A DNA stretch of 64,000 nucleotides from Symsagittifera roscoffensis (GCF_963678635.1 NC_087068.1:51872731-51936730); one strand, 5' to 3'; shown: positions 1 to 12,683, counted from the first letter of the stretch. Numbers and translations: made by a program. Notes: generated by a model from the letters alone, not told the origin.

Positions 1-1859
1 CCTTGTGGCAACAGTTGATGGACCACCACCAAAAAAAAATTTCATGTTTTTTTTCAAAAAAACCCTTATCTCTCGAGAAGAAAGGAAAAAAATTGTCATT
101 TGGTTTGTAAAATCAAATTTCTGCAAGATTCAAAATTGTGCTGCCTTATTTTAAGGGTAGGAACAACTACTTCGTTGTTATAACATTATCGAAATTTCTG
201 AAATGTTTTCGTACTTTCTTTTGTTCAGAAAGGTTTTTAAAAGTTGTTGCTTTCCGGTCCCGTAAGAGGTGTCACGTTTTTTTCTTGCGCGCACTTTAGC
301 TAACCCATGGTTGAGAGAAGCTTCCGAAATTTGCCATTCTCTTCTTCTTGTTCAGTTGTTGTTCAGTTTTTAAGCAATTATCTCGTGTGTTCCTAATTTT
401 CTTGTGAACAAAACAGAGGGACCACCAGTCAATTTCCTGTATTTTTTCAGCTGGAGAAAATTATTTTCTGAATTTTGTTGTATGCAGCCTAAATTGGCTT
501 GTATATCCCTTATCATGATAAAATTTGATCATTTTTTGAATCGTCAAGAGGGTTGCTGTTTCTGAATATGTTGTTAACATCATAAAACAGCTGTAGTTAT
601 TGTATAACGGCATTTTTGGGAGTGTCAAGCCTCTACAGGGAGAACCTGAAAATCTGCAAACTTTACAGAAACGGAGTCTCGCTAAGTTTTTGCTTTCTCC
701 ATTAGATTGAGCTAGTTTGATCTAATTCAACAAAAAAACTTCCATTTTCTATCTCAATGAATCTAATATAGATGTTTTTCCATAAAAACTTCAACTTTTG
801 GAAAAAGATCTATCACAAGTCCACAGCCATCAAACTGCTTCGGTTCATTATCCATTTTTTCTATTAAAATTTATCACAAACTCTCAATCAAGGTGTTTCA
901 AGTTTTTTTGCTCCTTGCAAATGAAATGCAAGTGCTCAAAACAAACAAAAATTATGATTGTTTGGCTGCCGCTTCAAGTCCAAAGTCAATCATTTTTTCA
1001 AAGTGTTTCGCTTGCTCAATTTTTCAGTATAAATATAAAATCAGCTTTAGTACACAGCAACATTGATTTCTCGAAAAGGGTGTTCTTTTTTGGGCGTAGA
1101 AATAAATATATTTGACTGTTTTTATATTGCGCAAAACTCAGAGCAATGTTGTTTTTGACGAACAACAAGTTTTTTAAAAACTTAATCCAATTTCTCAATA
1201 ACTAGATTAGGATATAGTTTCGAGATATGAAAACTAAATTTCTTGAGGCTTCTATTTGCTGTCTCAGTTTAGTTAGGAATTGTTGACAGGCATTCAACCA
1301 ACTCATCTTACTTTTTAACTCTCCTCTACATCTTTCAAGGTTTTTTTTCAAATCAGTACAACAATCACTTGTTTTCCTTTCTTTCAACCCGAGATCGTTC
1401 TTGCCATGTTGTTGAAATGCTTAAAAGCTTGGACAATTGCTCCAAAACGCTGCACAATATGCTTCTTTGAGGGTAGACTTTAAGTGCTTTTTGCTTAACA
1501 GAAAAATCGTTTTCTGCAAATTGTTGTTAGAATAATTTTTTTCTGGACAAGAAGTAACTCCTTAAACAAATTTTTTTTGATGTCAAGCAGCATATTGACA
1601 TTCATATTTCCCACGGCAGTCCTCGCATTCGTTTTTCTCACTCCTTTTCAGTGCATCCAAAATAGTGAGAGATATAGCATGCACCAGAGTTAAGTTTAAA
1701 AAATATTTGGTAATAGGAGAATTGATATGTCCGAAAAAAATTACTTCGAATTTTTATACATTCTTTGCATTTTTTTAAAAATTGTAAAATTTTTCATATA
1801 ATCATATAAAATACAGAGCGTTTGCTTTTAGTGTATGAAAAACTCAGCATAAAATTTTC
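1..1859. other. AT-rich intergenic DNA, no gene seen
   Basis: Both strands are AT-rich and full of homopolymer runs. The open frames are short, low in complexity and match no family I recognise. I see no splice-site-flanked coding stretch, RNA gene or terminal repeat here. Confidence 0.6.
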
Positions 1860-4845
1860 GGCTGCTGCTCATAGAAAATCAACCAATCAGCCTCGAGCAG
1901 TTTTGATATTACTTTTGTATTCTATAAGTGAACTTAATAAACATTTCAAACCATTTGATCAAAATTTTAATTTTTTATTGAGAAAATTTTCACTTCCTTT
2001 GAGTTGCCCACAGGAAAAAAAAGAACTATTGCAGTGAATTTTTATATCAATGAAATAGAAATTCAGTCTTTTTTTCTTAACTTTCGTATGTTTGTACCGT
2101 ACAAACAAAGTTCTCCGTGTGAAGAAAGGCTTATTTAGGGAATCCAACTCAATGAAAAAACTAATTTCCACCCAAATGATGATTATGAACGATTCAATCC
2201 TACAGGGGAAAATCTTCTAACATGAAAAGAGATATTGTTTAATCTGTAAAGTCTCATGTAAGAACAAATGTGATGGAATTTCAATTTCTCTGTTTATTCT
2301 AAAAGCAAAACGTTTTTACCGTGATTTCGCAGAGCTCAAACGTTTGTTTGATGATTTTTAGAACACAAACTCCCAAAAATTGTTCTCAAAAATTAATCAT
2401 TTTTGAGCTCTTGTTGACAGTTGTTCTCAGAAGTATTGCAATTGCGTCTCTGTTTTAAAATCAGTAAATTTCTATTGAAAACAACCAGAAAAGTGTTTGT
2501 TGGGATTTGATGAGACAATCGTCAGAATTTCTACAGTTGATTATGTTAAACTTATTCTTAATTATATCTGCAAGCTTTCTAATCTATAGGGAGAAAAGCA
2601 TATGATCATTTGTTTTTTCAATCGTTTAAAAAATTTTTGAACCGAAAATTAGCTAAGTTTCCTTCAAAAACAAAACTTGATAGCATTATAAATATAATAG
2701 GACTGTAGAACCAAGTTGAAAAATAAAATTCGATTGGATACGAACAGAAGCAACATTTATCATAAATTTATATTGGTTTAACTTAAGTTCCAATAAAGCA
2801 AATGTTAAGTAGTCTTTCCTTTGAAAACATGACATTATCACTATTTGCAAACCCATCATAAAAAAAAACTGTCAATTTTTTATCAAAACAAATTCAATTA
2901 TGAGTTTTGAAGTTTTTGAATGTTTTCAAGAAAGCAGCTCTAAGAGTTTGAATGAATATAAGCTTTTGCTGAGAACTACGATTTAATTTTTGAAATTCTT
3001 AATTAATATGTCTAAAAAAAGATCAAAGTATCGAAACTTCACAAAAACAAACAAAGTTTCTCGAGTTTGTTCTCGAGTTTTGATTGCTTGGTTTTTTAAA
3101 GAATAGTTCCAGTAGAAAAACACTCAGCAAACTTTTTTTCAATTTTTTTGAATGCTTGCAACCACCTAAGATGGAAAACAGTACAGTGGAGGGAAAAGTA
3201 GAGTTTTCGTTCTACTTGGAAAACTCTTGTAGTTCAGCTGAAAAACTGATTATAAAAAAACTTTTTAAAAAAATAATGAAACTTGTAAAAAAAAAACGTG
3301 TGTGCCAAAAACGAAATCGAATCTTGATAGAATAGATGAATTACTGTTCAATTTCAAAAATCTCAAATTCAAAAAATCTCCCTATTGAGGAAACTATCAT
3401 AAGTCTTTCATAAGAGCGCGAAATCGAGAGGCAAAATAAGTCACGGAAGATAGAAAAAAAATAGGTATGTCGATCAAACTTTCGTATAGATTTTTAAAAA
3501 AAACTTTGGTAATATTGATAAAAGTTAGGTTCTTAAAAAAACTGATTTTTTGTTTACAATACAAAACTCACTATGTAGAAGTATTATCAAAAAATAGGTT
3601 GAATTTAAAAGTTTTCTATTACACTTCCACTTTGTTTCAATCCATTTTGTTTCATTCCATTTAGAATTCCCTACATGATTGGCAAAATTTTCAAACATTC
3701 CGTGACAAAATGTGCGAAAAAAGAAGAAAACATTTTATTTCAACAGAATATAATATCTCAAAACAATGAGTTGAGAATAAAACAAGGAGTGATATCTTAA
3801 AAAGAAAGGGACAAGAAGAAACTTAACTCAAATTTTGTTTTAATTTTGAAATTTTGTCTTTTAGCGTTTTCTTAAATTATGATAATCGGTTTCTTCTCAT
3901 TTTAAAATGAATTTTGTGGATTGCCTTGCTGACTAAAAACCTTACAACGCATATTGCAAACTCAGAACAAAAATCATCAATCAATAACAGTTCATTGTAT
4001 TATCACAAAAATTACAAACCTCTATATACAGAACCATGACCATCAAGGAAACAATCGGATCTCTTCATCTGTTTCTATTCAAGTTTTGAGCTTTAGAAAT
4101 TTTGAGTTCTGACCAGAAATGTCTCTTGAATTTTTTCCAAATGAGTTTTTTCTTTACAACACAAGAGTGTTTTTGGCTCTTTCCTATTGCACGTTACGTT
4201 GAATTGCTCGACTAAGAATATCAAATACAATACGAGATTAAAATCTTTGTTTCAACTTAAAAAGTGTCATTTTCTTGATATATGTAACGATACTTGTCTA
4301 ATATATGCATAATTTCGCAAAGAGATTATCCTCTTGAAACCAAATGAAAATAATAATTCCCCAACGACACAGGAGATTTGTTAATAGACATCCATCAATC
4401 TTAGATTTCTAAAGTTTTTCTGCAAAAATAGTTGAAAAAGCTAATTGTTAATGTTTTTTCGTCTGAGGTGAAAGACATTTTCAAAAAATCTTGACGCAGA
4501 CAGCTGCCAACTGAAAGATGGATTTTGATTTAAAAATTGCACAGTTTCCATTTTGGAAGTTTTGGAGCAAATTAATCCATACTTGAGCCTAGTTCCTTAA
4601 ATTGTAAACAAGATGTGTCATGCTCTTTTCCTCAATTTACTTCCAATCGTAAAATCATGGTTTTTGTTTTTCTTCATCTGATCAGTTTGCCCTCCGATTC
4701 AAAAATGTACTCAAGAAAGGAAACCAATTCCAAGTCTATTGAATTTTTAAAAAATCAATTTAAAGTTGGTCTTAAAAATCTCACAAGGAGAAAATTCACA
4801 TTGAACTGTGCTTCCAATGATTCAACACAAGCTAAATAAGTTTTT
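1860..4845. repeat. Old colinear relic of a Maverick segment
   Basis: Several blocks match, in the same order and orientation, the Maverick segment at about 9,200-12,690. The clearest are a stretch around 2,041-2,165 (matching about 9,349-9,480, including AAGGCTTATTTAGGGAA against AAGGCCTATTTAGGGAA), one around 4,022-4,060 (matching about 11,762-11,798, roughly 29 of 34 bases), and one around 4,676-4,830 (matching about 12,516-12,680). Identity is patchy and the spacing differs by a few hundred bases, so this is a diverged relic and not an assembly duplicate. The coding ends of the Maverick are not recognisable here. The rest of the stretch holds no gene I can support. Confidence 0.55.
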
Positions 4846-6513
4846 AATTTTGAAAAAAAGGCGAAGCAATGTTGGTAATTAGAAATATTATTTTTTTCAC
4901 AAGGCCGAAAACCTTAAATTATTCTAATATTGAAACTCACTTCTGTTAAAGTATAGCTGGATTCTAATTCGTTGATGTCAAAAAGGATAAAAACTCATCA
5001 TAAAAAAAACTAGATTTTGAATGGATGATATCATAATTATCCACAAACCCACTATGAAATCAAACTCGGTTCTGATTTTTTTTAGGTTTCACTACAAAGA
5101 TTTCAATTCAGTCTGGCTTACTTCATAATATCAATCGGTCAAGACATTTATATAACTAATTTCATTCCTTTTCCATAAAATTTTGCAACTTTTAAAAGTA
5201 AGAGCTAACTTTATTGGTTTCTGAAAAATCTTTTTCATACATTGAGCAGCAAAAATAAGTATAATGTGGTAAAAAATTGGACATTTTAGCAATTACCAAA
5301 AAATGTACACCAAAAAATATAGAAATCTATACAGTTTTGTCAGAAGCAGAAACATTATAGAAAAAAAATTACAAAAATTTTCATCACTGTAGTTGATCTT
5401 TCATTTATGCTTTTATTCAAAGGATATGGTTGCTGGAAAAACTAAGTCTAATAACAATCAAATTCAAATTGTCGTAAAACTCTCAATGAAAATTATTAAA
5501 CCATAAATCTACAGTTATGACTGCGATGGTGATAAGTTTTTGGAAAATCTGTGGTGACAAGCTTTTGCAATGGTGACGAGCTTTTGGTGACATTCTTTTT
5601 CTATAACATTGACTATTTAAACAATTTTGCTTAGTTATCATCTTATAAACTTCCCCATCTGGTGACTAAGATTAACTTCATGGAATGGCTCGTTTTTAAG
5701 GCAGATAATTTAGCATGTATCAAGAATCATGACTTTTTTGTTCTCCAAAAAAAAAACAAAAAATAAATTGTATTTCTTGACTTTGAAATTTTCAAGATAC
5801 AGAAAAACAATGATATGTTTCTGGCCAGAAAAATTAATTCAAAAAGTTAAATCAGGACTTAAAACAAAAGTTTTCTTTCATCTGTTTTTAGAGATTTTTT
5901 CCAAACTTGAAGGTTTTTGTGATTTAGGAAGGAAAAAGTAAAATGCCTGACGAGTTTCGCTGAGTTTTTTTTGGACCAGCAAATACATTTTGAAATGATA
6001 CATTTTTTTCTAAAAATCATGTTTGGGTAATTTTTTTTCAAAATGGATTCAATTGGAAAAAATTAGATTGAGAGGTAGCCAAGCAACACTTACTCTTGCT
6101 CGTGAATGGGAAAATAAAATTGAAGCTTATTAGAAAACTCCGGGAAATTGAGCAAACAAAAAATTTGCTCGATATTTGGATACAAAATTCAGCTTAAGAT
6201 CAAACACAAAACCCTTCAGTCTAGCTAATCTTATGAAACTTATAAAACTTTGTTATTATCATTTGATGAACTAAAAGAAAACATGGAGAATTGAGAGATT
6301 ACAAAGAATAATTTAGAAGCAAAAATAGATTTCAAGCAGTTAGGTGGGGGTGTTCGTTGAAATCCAATTACTTTATAACCTTCTTTTTAATAAACTTTTG
6401 CCCATTTCAGGTTATTTTAGCAAAAAAAATTCAATTTAGATCCATGATCTCAAATTTGGTTAAAATTACGTGGAAGGTTTTCCAGAAGCTGTAGTTTGTT
6501 TTAGATAGATTCA
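4846..6513. other. AT-rich intergenic DNA before the Maverick
   Basis: No coding frame is recognised. The only structure seen is the short imperfect tandem repeat at 5,526-5,592. The segment ends at the 6-bp target duplication of the Maverick. Confidence 0.5.
5526..5592. repeat. Imperfect short tandem repeat
   Basis: Three imperfect copies of a unit of about 22-28 bases built on TGGTGACAAGCTTTTG follow one another (variants GATAAGTTTTTG, GACAAGCTTTTG, GACGAGCTTTTG). Confidence 0.6.
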
Positions 6514-6519
6514 CTCAGT
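6514..6519. other. Left target-site duplication of the Maverick (CTCAGT)
   Basis: CTCAGT lies directly before the first base of the left inverted repeat, and the same six bases follow the right inverted repeat at 24,978-24,983. A 6-bp duplication is the known hallmark of Maverick/Polinton integration. Confidence 0.92.
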
Positions 6520-6654
6520 AGTAGTACATGTTGGAGCTAAAGTGGGGGGAGGAGGGTGACCCGCGTGTTTTAAGATAGGGAATAGATCATCCGGTCTCCC
6601 AGCTATGTATTAACATTGGGTATAGAGTGTACAATGTATCAGGAAGCACTGCAT
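6520..6654 (+). repeat. Left terminal inverted repeat of the Maverick
   Basis: About 135 bp that pair, reverse-complemented, with 24,848-24,977. Shared landmarks include ATGTTGGAGCTAAA, GGAGGAGGGTGACCCGC, TTTTAAGATAGGGAATAGAT and ACATTGGGTATAGAGT. There are scattered substitutions and small indels. Confidence 0.93.
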
Positions 6655-6718
6655 CGTATTTGATTTTTACCGCAACTTTCTAATAATACACCAACAAAAT
6701 ACTGCTTCGTACAAAAGT

Positions 6719-8828
6719 TTAATACAGTTTTGTATGAATTCCATCATCTTGAACTTGTCTTTTTGGATAAAAACAGCTTATTCCTTTCTTTGTCTGTTCA
6801 TATGTAGCAACCATATGATTTATAGTTCTGAATCTTCAGTTAGTAGATGTGAGGTTAACTGCTTCATCGAGCACTCTCCTGTACTTTGCCATGGGTCCAT
6901 CTCCAGAATCTTCTAGAACTCGTTTGTTCAAACCTTTACTGCTGAACTTGAGCTTGTATGACTTGTTGTCGTAGCAGCAATAAGTTTTGCTACACAAGCA
7001 TAGCATTTCTGCGCACCTAATTTTTTTTAAAGCCCCGGCTCCATTCTTTTTTTCATGCTTATCATGCTTTTTTTTTTGATACTGCAACAGGTTTGAGGGA
7101 AGAAATTAGATTTTGCATCTGCCTTGAAAGAGTCTCCGCAGTCAATTTCCCTCAATTTTTCCCAAATGTATCTTTTTTCTGGTTGGATATAGTCATATAA
7201 GTTTTCTTCAGCAATTGCCAAGTAAAATGAGTCTGTGTCCATCTCCAACTCTTCAAATTTAATTACATCTCAGAACTTGTCAAAGAAGTTATACTGGAGT
7301 TCCAACATTCTCAGTTTTGCATACTGAAGTATGAAAAAGCCAACAATGATGAGTTCTCGGTGCTCAATGGTTGATTTCATCAGCTCCACCTCGTACAAGT
7401 TTTTTTCAACTGTGTTTAATCTTTTGAACAATGGCTCATTGATCGCTTTATGTGTTTTTTTTATTGTTCAGGTACTTAGTAATTGTATGCCTGGATTTAT
7501 CCATGATCTGATATCCATAAGAGGAATTACCCAAAATAGTTCTGCTACAACTCCTGATAGAGGGTTTTCATCTCCTTCTCTTCTCGCATCAACCACTGAC
7601 TGAACGAATTTATTGAAACGGTTTTTGGTTTTTGGTGCACTGCAAGCCAAGTTCCAAATAAAAGTTGAACAGAGGAGTTATAACTGTTCCATTTTCTAGC
7701 TTCAAACTAGATATCAGCATTCTCTGAGGATGTTTGAACATTTCGTTCTCGATTGCATAGTTTTTTATGTAGTCTCCAATATGCTTTCTTCCAACTTCAG
7801 TATTGTTAAAATTTGGAGGAAAGTTGGCAAATTTTGATTTTAGCTCATCTGAAACAACTAAATTGCACTGAACATAACCAAAAAAAGGTCCAACTTTTAA
7901 TTTTGCTAAAAGGGAGTCTGTAGAAAGAGGCTTTCCTGCCTCAATATCCTGATCTGTTAAGGAGGGACGAGCTTCTTGGCAAGAACAGAAGTGGTAGTAA
8001 CATCCCATTGCTTCAAACACTGTCTTACAGTGATCACAATAACCGTCCACTTTAAAACAGTCATTTTCTTCTGTCTTCCAGATGTGAAAAAATCTAAGTT
8101 TTGCAATCTGGTCTTGTTACCTGATAGAAAGACATGACCATGTTCTCAAAATTGCGAGCTCGATTAAATCTAGCCTTGAATTTCTGCATATAAGTGTCAA
8201 ACTCCCATCTCGTGTACAGTCTTGTTGGCAAATCTTGACACATTGCTAAAGGGTAAAGCTGGCTTGCATCAATTCCAACGATCGATTTACAAGCATTTGA
8301 TGAATTTCTGATAAAGGTTTCATCAACTACAACTTTTTGAGTGAAAACAATGGAAGGTCTACCAGTCATATCCTCTCGTATTTTTTCGCACACTTTTCTA
8401 TCACTTTCGCAAAAAGGATAAAACTTGCAATTTGTGGATTTGTGTAGACATTTCTTTGCTAGAATTGGAAATTTACATCCAAGTTTCAACATATCAATTC
8501 CTTTGTTATGATAGATTTGAAATATTTTTGCTTGCTTCTATTGGAACTACATCCTTGTTATTGTACCACTGCAAAAAGTCTCTCATTAATGTCATTCCAT
8601 TTTTCTTCCAATTATCTCGTAAGTGATTGTAATTATCCAAACCAAATGGAGGTACAGCTTTTTCAGTGCTTGTTGCTCGTCAAGCCCATTCTTTCTCAGC
8701 TTCTCATAGTCCTTAAAGTCTTTGTCGTCGTCCTTAAAGAGGATTGTTGCTTCTAAGTTTACTGAAAAGGGCTTCATACTGTGGCAATTCGGGAAAATCA
8801 AGCTTGTCTGGGTTTTCAAACCACTCAT
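6719..8828 (-). pseudogene. Maverick DNA polymerase B (pPolB), broken
   Basis: This was the element's replicative polymerase, of the protein-primed family B type. Reading the minus strand from 8,828 downward, the usual pPolB blocks follow in order: a region ending in a W-Y-N-N-K-D-V box (about 8,550), motif A as GIDASQLYPLAM (about 8,245-8,285), a T-V-F-E-A-M-G-C-Y-Y-H block (about 7,990), motif B as NSSYGYQIMDKSRHT (about 7,500-7,540), motif C as MEMDTDSFYLAI (about 7,213-7,248), and the usual C-terminal block (about 6,750-7,060) ending at a stop at 6,719. The blocks lie in different frames, so at least five frameshifts or stops break it. Motif B shows only when the frame is changed. The N-terminal exonuclease domain expected upstream is not found between 8,829 and 9,000, so the gene is also truncated. 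Confidence 0.9.
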
Positions 8829-9001
8829 AGGAAATGTTCCAAAATCAAAAAATTAAAGTACCAATTGAACAAAAATACTTCATTTTTCCCTTCGCGAAGT
8901 AACGAATTTAGAAAATTGAACTGAAATTCAATTAAGCGTTTCTGAATGGCGATTAAAGTTAATGATTTATATTTCTAAAATAACCGTATTTATACTAACA
9001 A
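8829..9001. other. AT-rich spacer upstream of pPolB
   Basis: No exonuclease-domain motif of pPolB can be read here on the minus strand. The spacer leads directly into the TGACGTCA array. Confidence 0.4.
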
Positions 9002-9161
9002 TGACGTCATTGGCTAATTCTCTTTTTATGGTCATGACGTCATTCTTTGAATAGAAGTGACGTCACCGCCCAGGCAATTTACTTTTTATGGTATTGAGTC
9101 ATTCTATAATTAGAAGTGACGTCACCACCCACGCAATTTTCTTTTTATGGTTATGACGTAA
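9002..9161. promoter_or_regulatory. Array of bZIP (CRE/AP-1-like) sites in an imperfect tandem repeat
   Basis: Four perfect TGACGTCA palindromes lie at 9,002-9,009, 9,035-9,042, 9,058-9,065 and 9,117-9,124, with TGAGTCA at 9,095-9,101 and TGACGTAA at 9,154-9,161. They sit in a repeat of about 57-60 bp that also contains GCAATTTTCTTTTTATGG. The array lies just upstream of the minus-strand polymerase and before the plus-strand half of the element, where a promoter or enhancer would be expected. TGACGTCA is the known CREB/ATF site and TGAGTCA the AP-1 site; binding here is inferred. Confidence 0.7.
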
Positions 9162-10400
9162 TCGCCTATGCAATTTTCTAATTCTGGAGAAAATTTTAGA
9201 ATTTTCTATTCAAGAAAAACAACCAATCAGAACTCTGCAGTTCTTAGACATCATTTTGGAATAAAAATAATCAACACTTGAAAAAAGTCCATAAAAACAT
9301 TTGAATTTCCCAGAGTTATTCTACATGAAAACAAAATCCTTGTGACTTCCTTATTGATGAAATAGACGTTGATTCTTACAATTTTCACAATTTTTTGGAC
9401 GTTTATGTTGTCCAAAATAGAGTTCTCCCACAAAGCAAAGGCCTATTTAGGGAAACTTACTCAATCAAAGAAGTTAGTTTTGAATCGAGTATTGAGTATC
9501 AAAGCTTTAAACTTACTGCTGAGTTACACCTAAGTAGAAAAGAAATTTTGTTTATTCTCGAGAATTTGAAATTAATCAAAAAGTCGTACAATAATATATT
9601 AAAGAATCTTTTTATTCATTACCCAAGTTTTTAAAAACTCCCCAGCAAGGTTCTTTATTCCTTCATTTCTTTAAAAACTACCAAAGTTCAAAATCCTGCA
9701 TGATCAGGTTTGGAATAAGATTTCCAACAATTTGCTTTGAAAAATTCATCAATTTCGAGCTATCCTCCCAAATTTAAATCAAAGCCAAAAAATTCAATTT
9801 TTTACTCAGAAACCAGCAATTTCTCATTGATTACAAACAAAAAATTCAACGAACTTGATGAGAAAAACTGCAGAGATGTTACTTTTAAAAATTTCCTTTA
9901 TTTTGTTTCTTATATCGGCAAGATTCCTTATTTTTACAGCAAAAAAATTAGGGTCTTTTATTTTCGCAATTGCCTTTGTGTATATTTTTACTTATTTGGA
10001 AGATTTAAATCCTTAAAACGGTCATCTGATTGAATACGATAACTAGAACAGAAACGAAATTTTTTGTCATTGGAAACGACAATTTGTAAAAGTACCCAAA
10101 ATGGAGCTTGGTTTCCGATTGGACACGAAATTTGTCCAAGATTTCCATAAAAGGCACGACTACAATCCAAATAAGGAAAACTAATTCTGATTGGTTAAGC
10201 CCACACATTCGAGTTGAAAGTTTTCCCATTCCGAACTAGAAACCAATTTATTTTTAACTTAATTACCGTCAAATACCTCCTCTCTCAACTCTAAAAACTT
10301 TCATTTCAGTTTAACATCCGTCAACTACTTCTCTCTCAACTAAAATTTTGGTTAAACACTGTATCTTTTACTGAACTTATTGCTCAAAATGATCTTATCA
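9162..10400. other. Maverick interior, no gene recognised
   Basis: Two open frames (about 79 and 98 codons at 9,395-9,634 and 9,737-10,033) are Lys/Phe/Ser-rich and look like AT-rich chance frames. The segment 9,200-9,480 has a diverged copy in the left flank at 1,860-2,165. Confidence 0.45.
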
Positions 10401-10410
10401 GTGCAACCTT

Positions 10411-10798
10411 ATGTACTCTGTCGAATTTTTGCCTGATCTAGTACAAATCCAAGTGCGAGAAACAGTGTTTGGAGTTTTTCTGGCTCGAATGGACATCCCA
10501 ATCCAAGTCTGGCTCCTGGTGGAGGTGATGCGAAGAGACTTCAACGAACATAATATGACTCAAGTACCCTTGACAGAGAACCAACTTGGTGAAAATGCAA
10601 ATGATGGCGAAAGTGGCTGAGCATGTGGGAATGAACTACTCCGAAACTCCTGACTCAAGATATGTGGATCAACCATTGGACGATTTCCTCTTTCCTTGGG
10701 AAGAGGGATCTGTGAACCACCCAATTACCATCCAAGAGAATGAGGGGTTTCTGAGCCAAGAACTCCAGTCAGCGAATCACCAAGACAACCACCGATGA
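10411..10798 (+). CDS. Unrecognised small gene remnant inside the Maverick
   Basis: Between 10,411 and about 10,860 the base composition is clearly less AT-rich than its surroundings and two overlapping plus-strand frames look coding. One, at 10,411-10,620 (69 codons), is hydrophobic to acidic. The other runs from 10,586 to 10,798 (70 codons), is acidic and includes the run PLDDFLFPWEEGS. They overlap by 35 bases in different frames, so this may be one gene with a frameshift. I recognise no family. Its place between the polymerase and the capsid block fits an accessory cargo gene, as Mavericks often carry, but that is inference. Confidence 0.35.
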
Positions 10799-10860
10799 TG
10801 GAGACAAGACCAGCTTTGCGCTTCATTGAGAACTTGCAAAACGTTTCGACTGCTTGACAG

Positions 10861-12267
10861 CTCTTTGATTTTTAAATAATTTGGTTGTTGTCTTGTGTTT
10901 TGTAATTTGATTCCTTTGCATCTAGTAGTTTTATTTTAAAGAGATAGGAACAAAGTTATAAGTTTATAGAAAAATTTGTTTAAAAAATTGCAGAGGCAAA
11001 ATTTTTTTAAAAGTTTGTTAAAATTCTGCGAAAAAACCAACTAATTATGCAATTGGTAAAATTTTTTACAAAACTTTTTTTGTAAAATGGCAAAAAAAGT
11101 CAACCAATTTTAACATCCTATTTTTACAGCAAATACTACAATTTTTGCAAACATGTTACAAAATTTACAAAATTTTTGCACCATGCAATTTTTCCATTAG
11201 ATTTCTGGCACAAAAGTTTTAAAAAATCAAAGAAAATCTCGCAAATGAAGAAAAGTTTTAATAAATATTTTCGCATTTAAAAAAAATTGCAACAAAATTT
11301 TCTTGCTCTGTTGAAAATTTAAAATTACTAATTTTTTTGTTCTAATTTTGATCATAAAAAAAATACTTTTTTTGCATGTATATTGATCAAAAACATCACA
11401 AAAACAATGTATTAAGAAAGGGACTAGCACTCAAAGTCATTAGAAATGAAAAACTCAGCATTTATTTATGAAGCTTCTTACAAAAAGTTTTTGCGTTTTT
11501 CGCATATGCTTAAGAAAAAAGAAGTTACAATTTATAATTTGTATTCTAAAAAACCACGAAAAAACTTGCATCCTACACAAAAATTTCATGAAAATTTTTG
11601 GCTACTTGTTAAAAAAACCAAAACAGTTTTGCAAATTTGTTGAAAAAATATAATCAAAACTTGCATCTTATAAAAAAAATTCGCGAAAAAATTTGAAATA
11701 ATTTTGACAACAACTTTATAAACAAATATTCAATTATTAATAGAGAAATTGACACGCTCACTATTTACAGAACCATAACGATCAATGAAACAATCAACAG
11801 TTTTCAACAAATCAGTCTCATACTTTGAGTTTTGAACTTTCCGAATCCTTTCCAAAAAAATTGATCCAAGAATGTGAGTGGACGCCAGCTTCTGAGTAGA
11901 ACTGAGATATTGTCTTTTGATTTTTTTCGCAGCAGGCGTTTCTTTGCAACACTGGGTAATTTTTCCGGTATTCGACTTTTCAAGTTGTGTTCGACTGCAC
12001 GATTCAATTGATTGAAAGTTTTAATTCTTGATGAAAATATTTTGGAAAAAAATCTGTGTTTGTTCAAAGTTTATATAAAGTCAACAATTTGGTAAGGGAA
12101 ATGATATTTATCTAATCTTTGCAAAATTTGTTTGAGCGATGATCCGATTAATGCTAAGCGAAATTTGCAATTTTCCACCGGACAGAATGATGAAAGTTTA
12201 GATACACAGTAGCCTTGGTTGACAATGAATTTTTCATAAACGTTTTCTGAGACAGTGATAATCATTG
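10861..12267. other. AT-rich Maverick interior, no gene recognised
   Basis: The segment is homopolymer-rich. The part from about 11,760 to 12,267 has a diverged copy in the left flank near 4,020-4,300. A minus-strand open frame at 11,804-12,067 is basic, but its homologous stretch in the flank is not open, so I do not call it. Confidence 0.45.
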
Positions 12268-12683
12268 TAATCCGAATAAAAAGTAGGATATGCTTGACAC
12301 ATAACTGATGCCATCACCGATTACTTGTTGAAAATGAGTTTTATCTACATTGAATTGCTTATATAGTAGTTCCAGCGCCTACACAATGTCCATATTTGGA
12401 TCATCACCTACTCACTGTTCCATACAAGGTATTAGCACTTTATTTGGAATGTACAGTGAGTCATCTACGTTTCCTATTTTCCATATATTTACAAATATCA
12501 TCATCTTGAAATATCTACTACTGATCAGTTGGCTCTGAGTCTCAAAACATAAATTTTTCCACGAAAAGATATCATTCTCAACTATATTGAATTTGCTAAA
12601 AACCAAAAAAGAATTGGGAGATGTTCTTGGTCCCAAAAACCCTACAATGGAAAAATTTACTTTGAACCTTGCCTCCAATTGCT

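Noticed and set aside
9395-10033. Two small plus-strand ORFs in the Maverick
   Set aside because: AT-rich chance frames with Lys/Phe/Ser bias; the homologous relic in the left flank is not open there.
9200-12267. A Maverick fusogen gene of the kind reported in nematodes
   Set aside because: I searched this unexplained segment for a signal peptide, Cys-rich ectodomain and membrane anchor and saw none.
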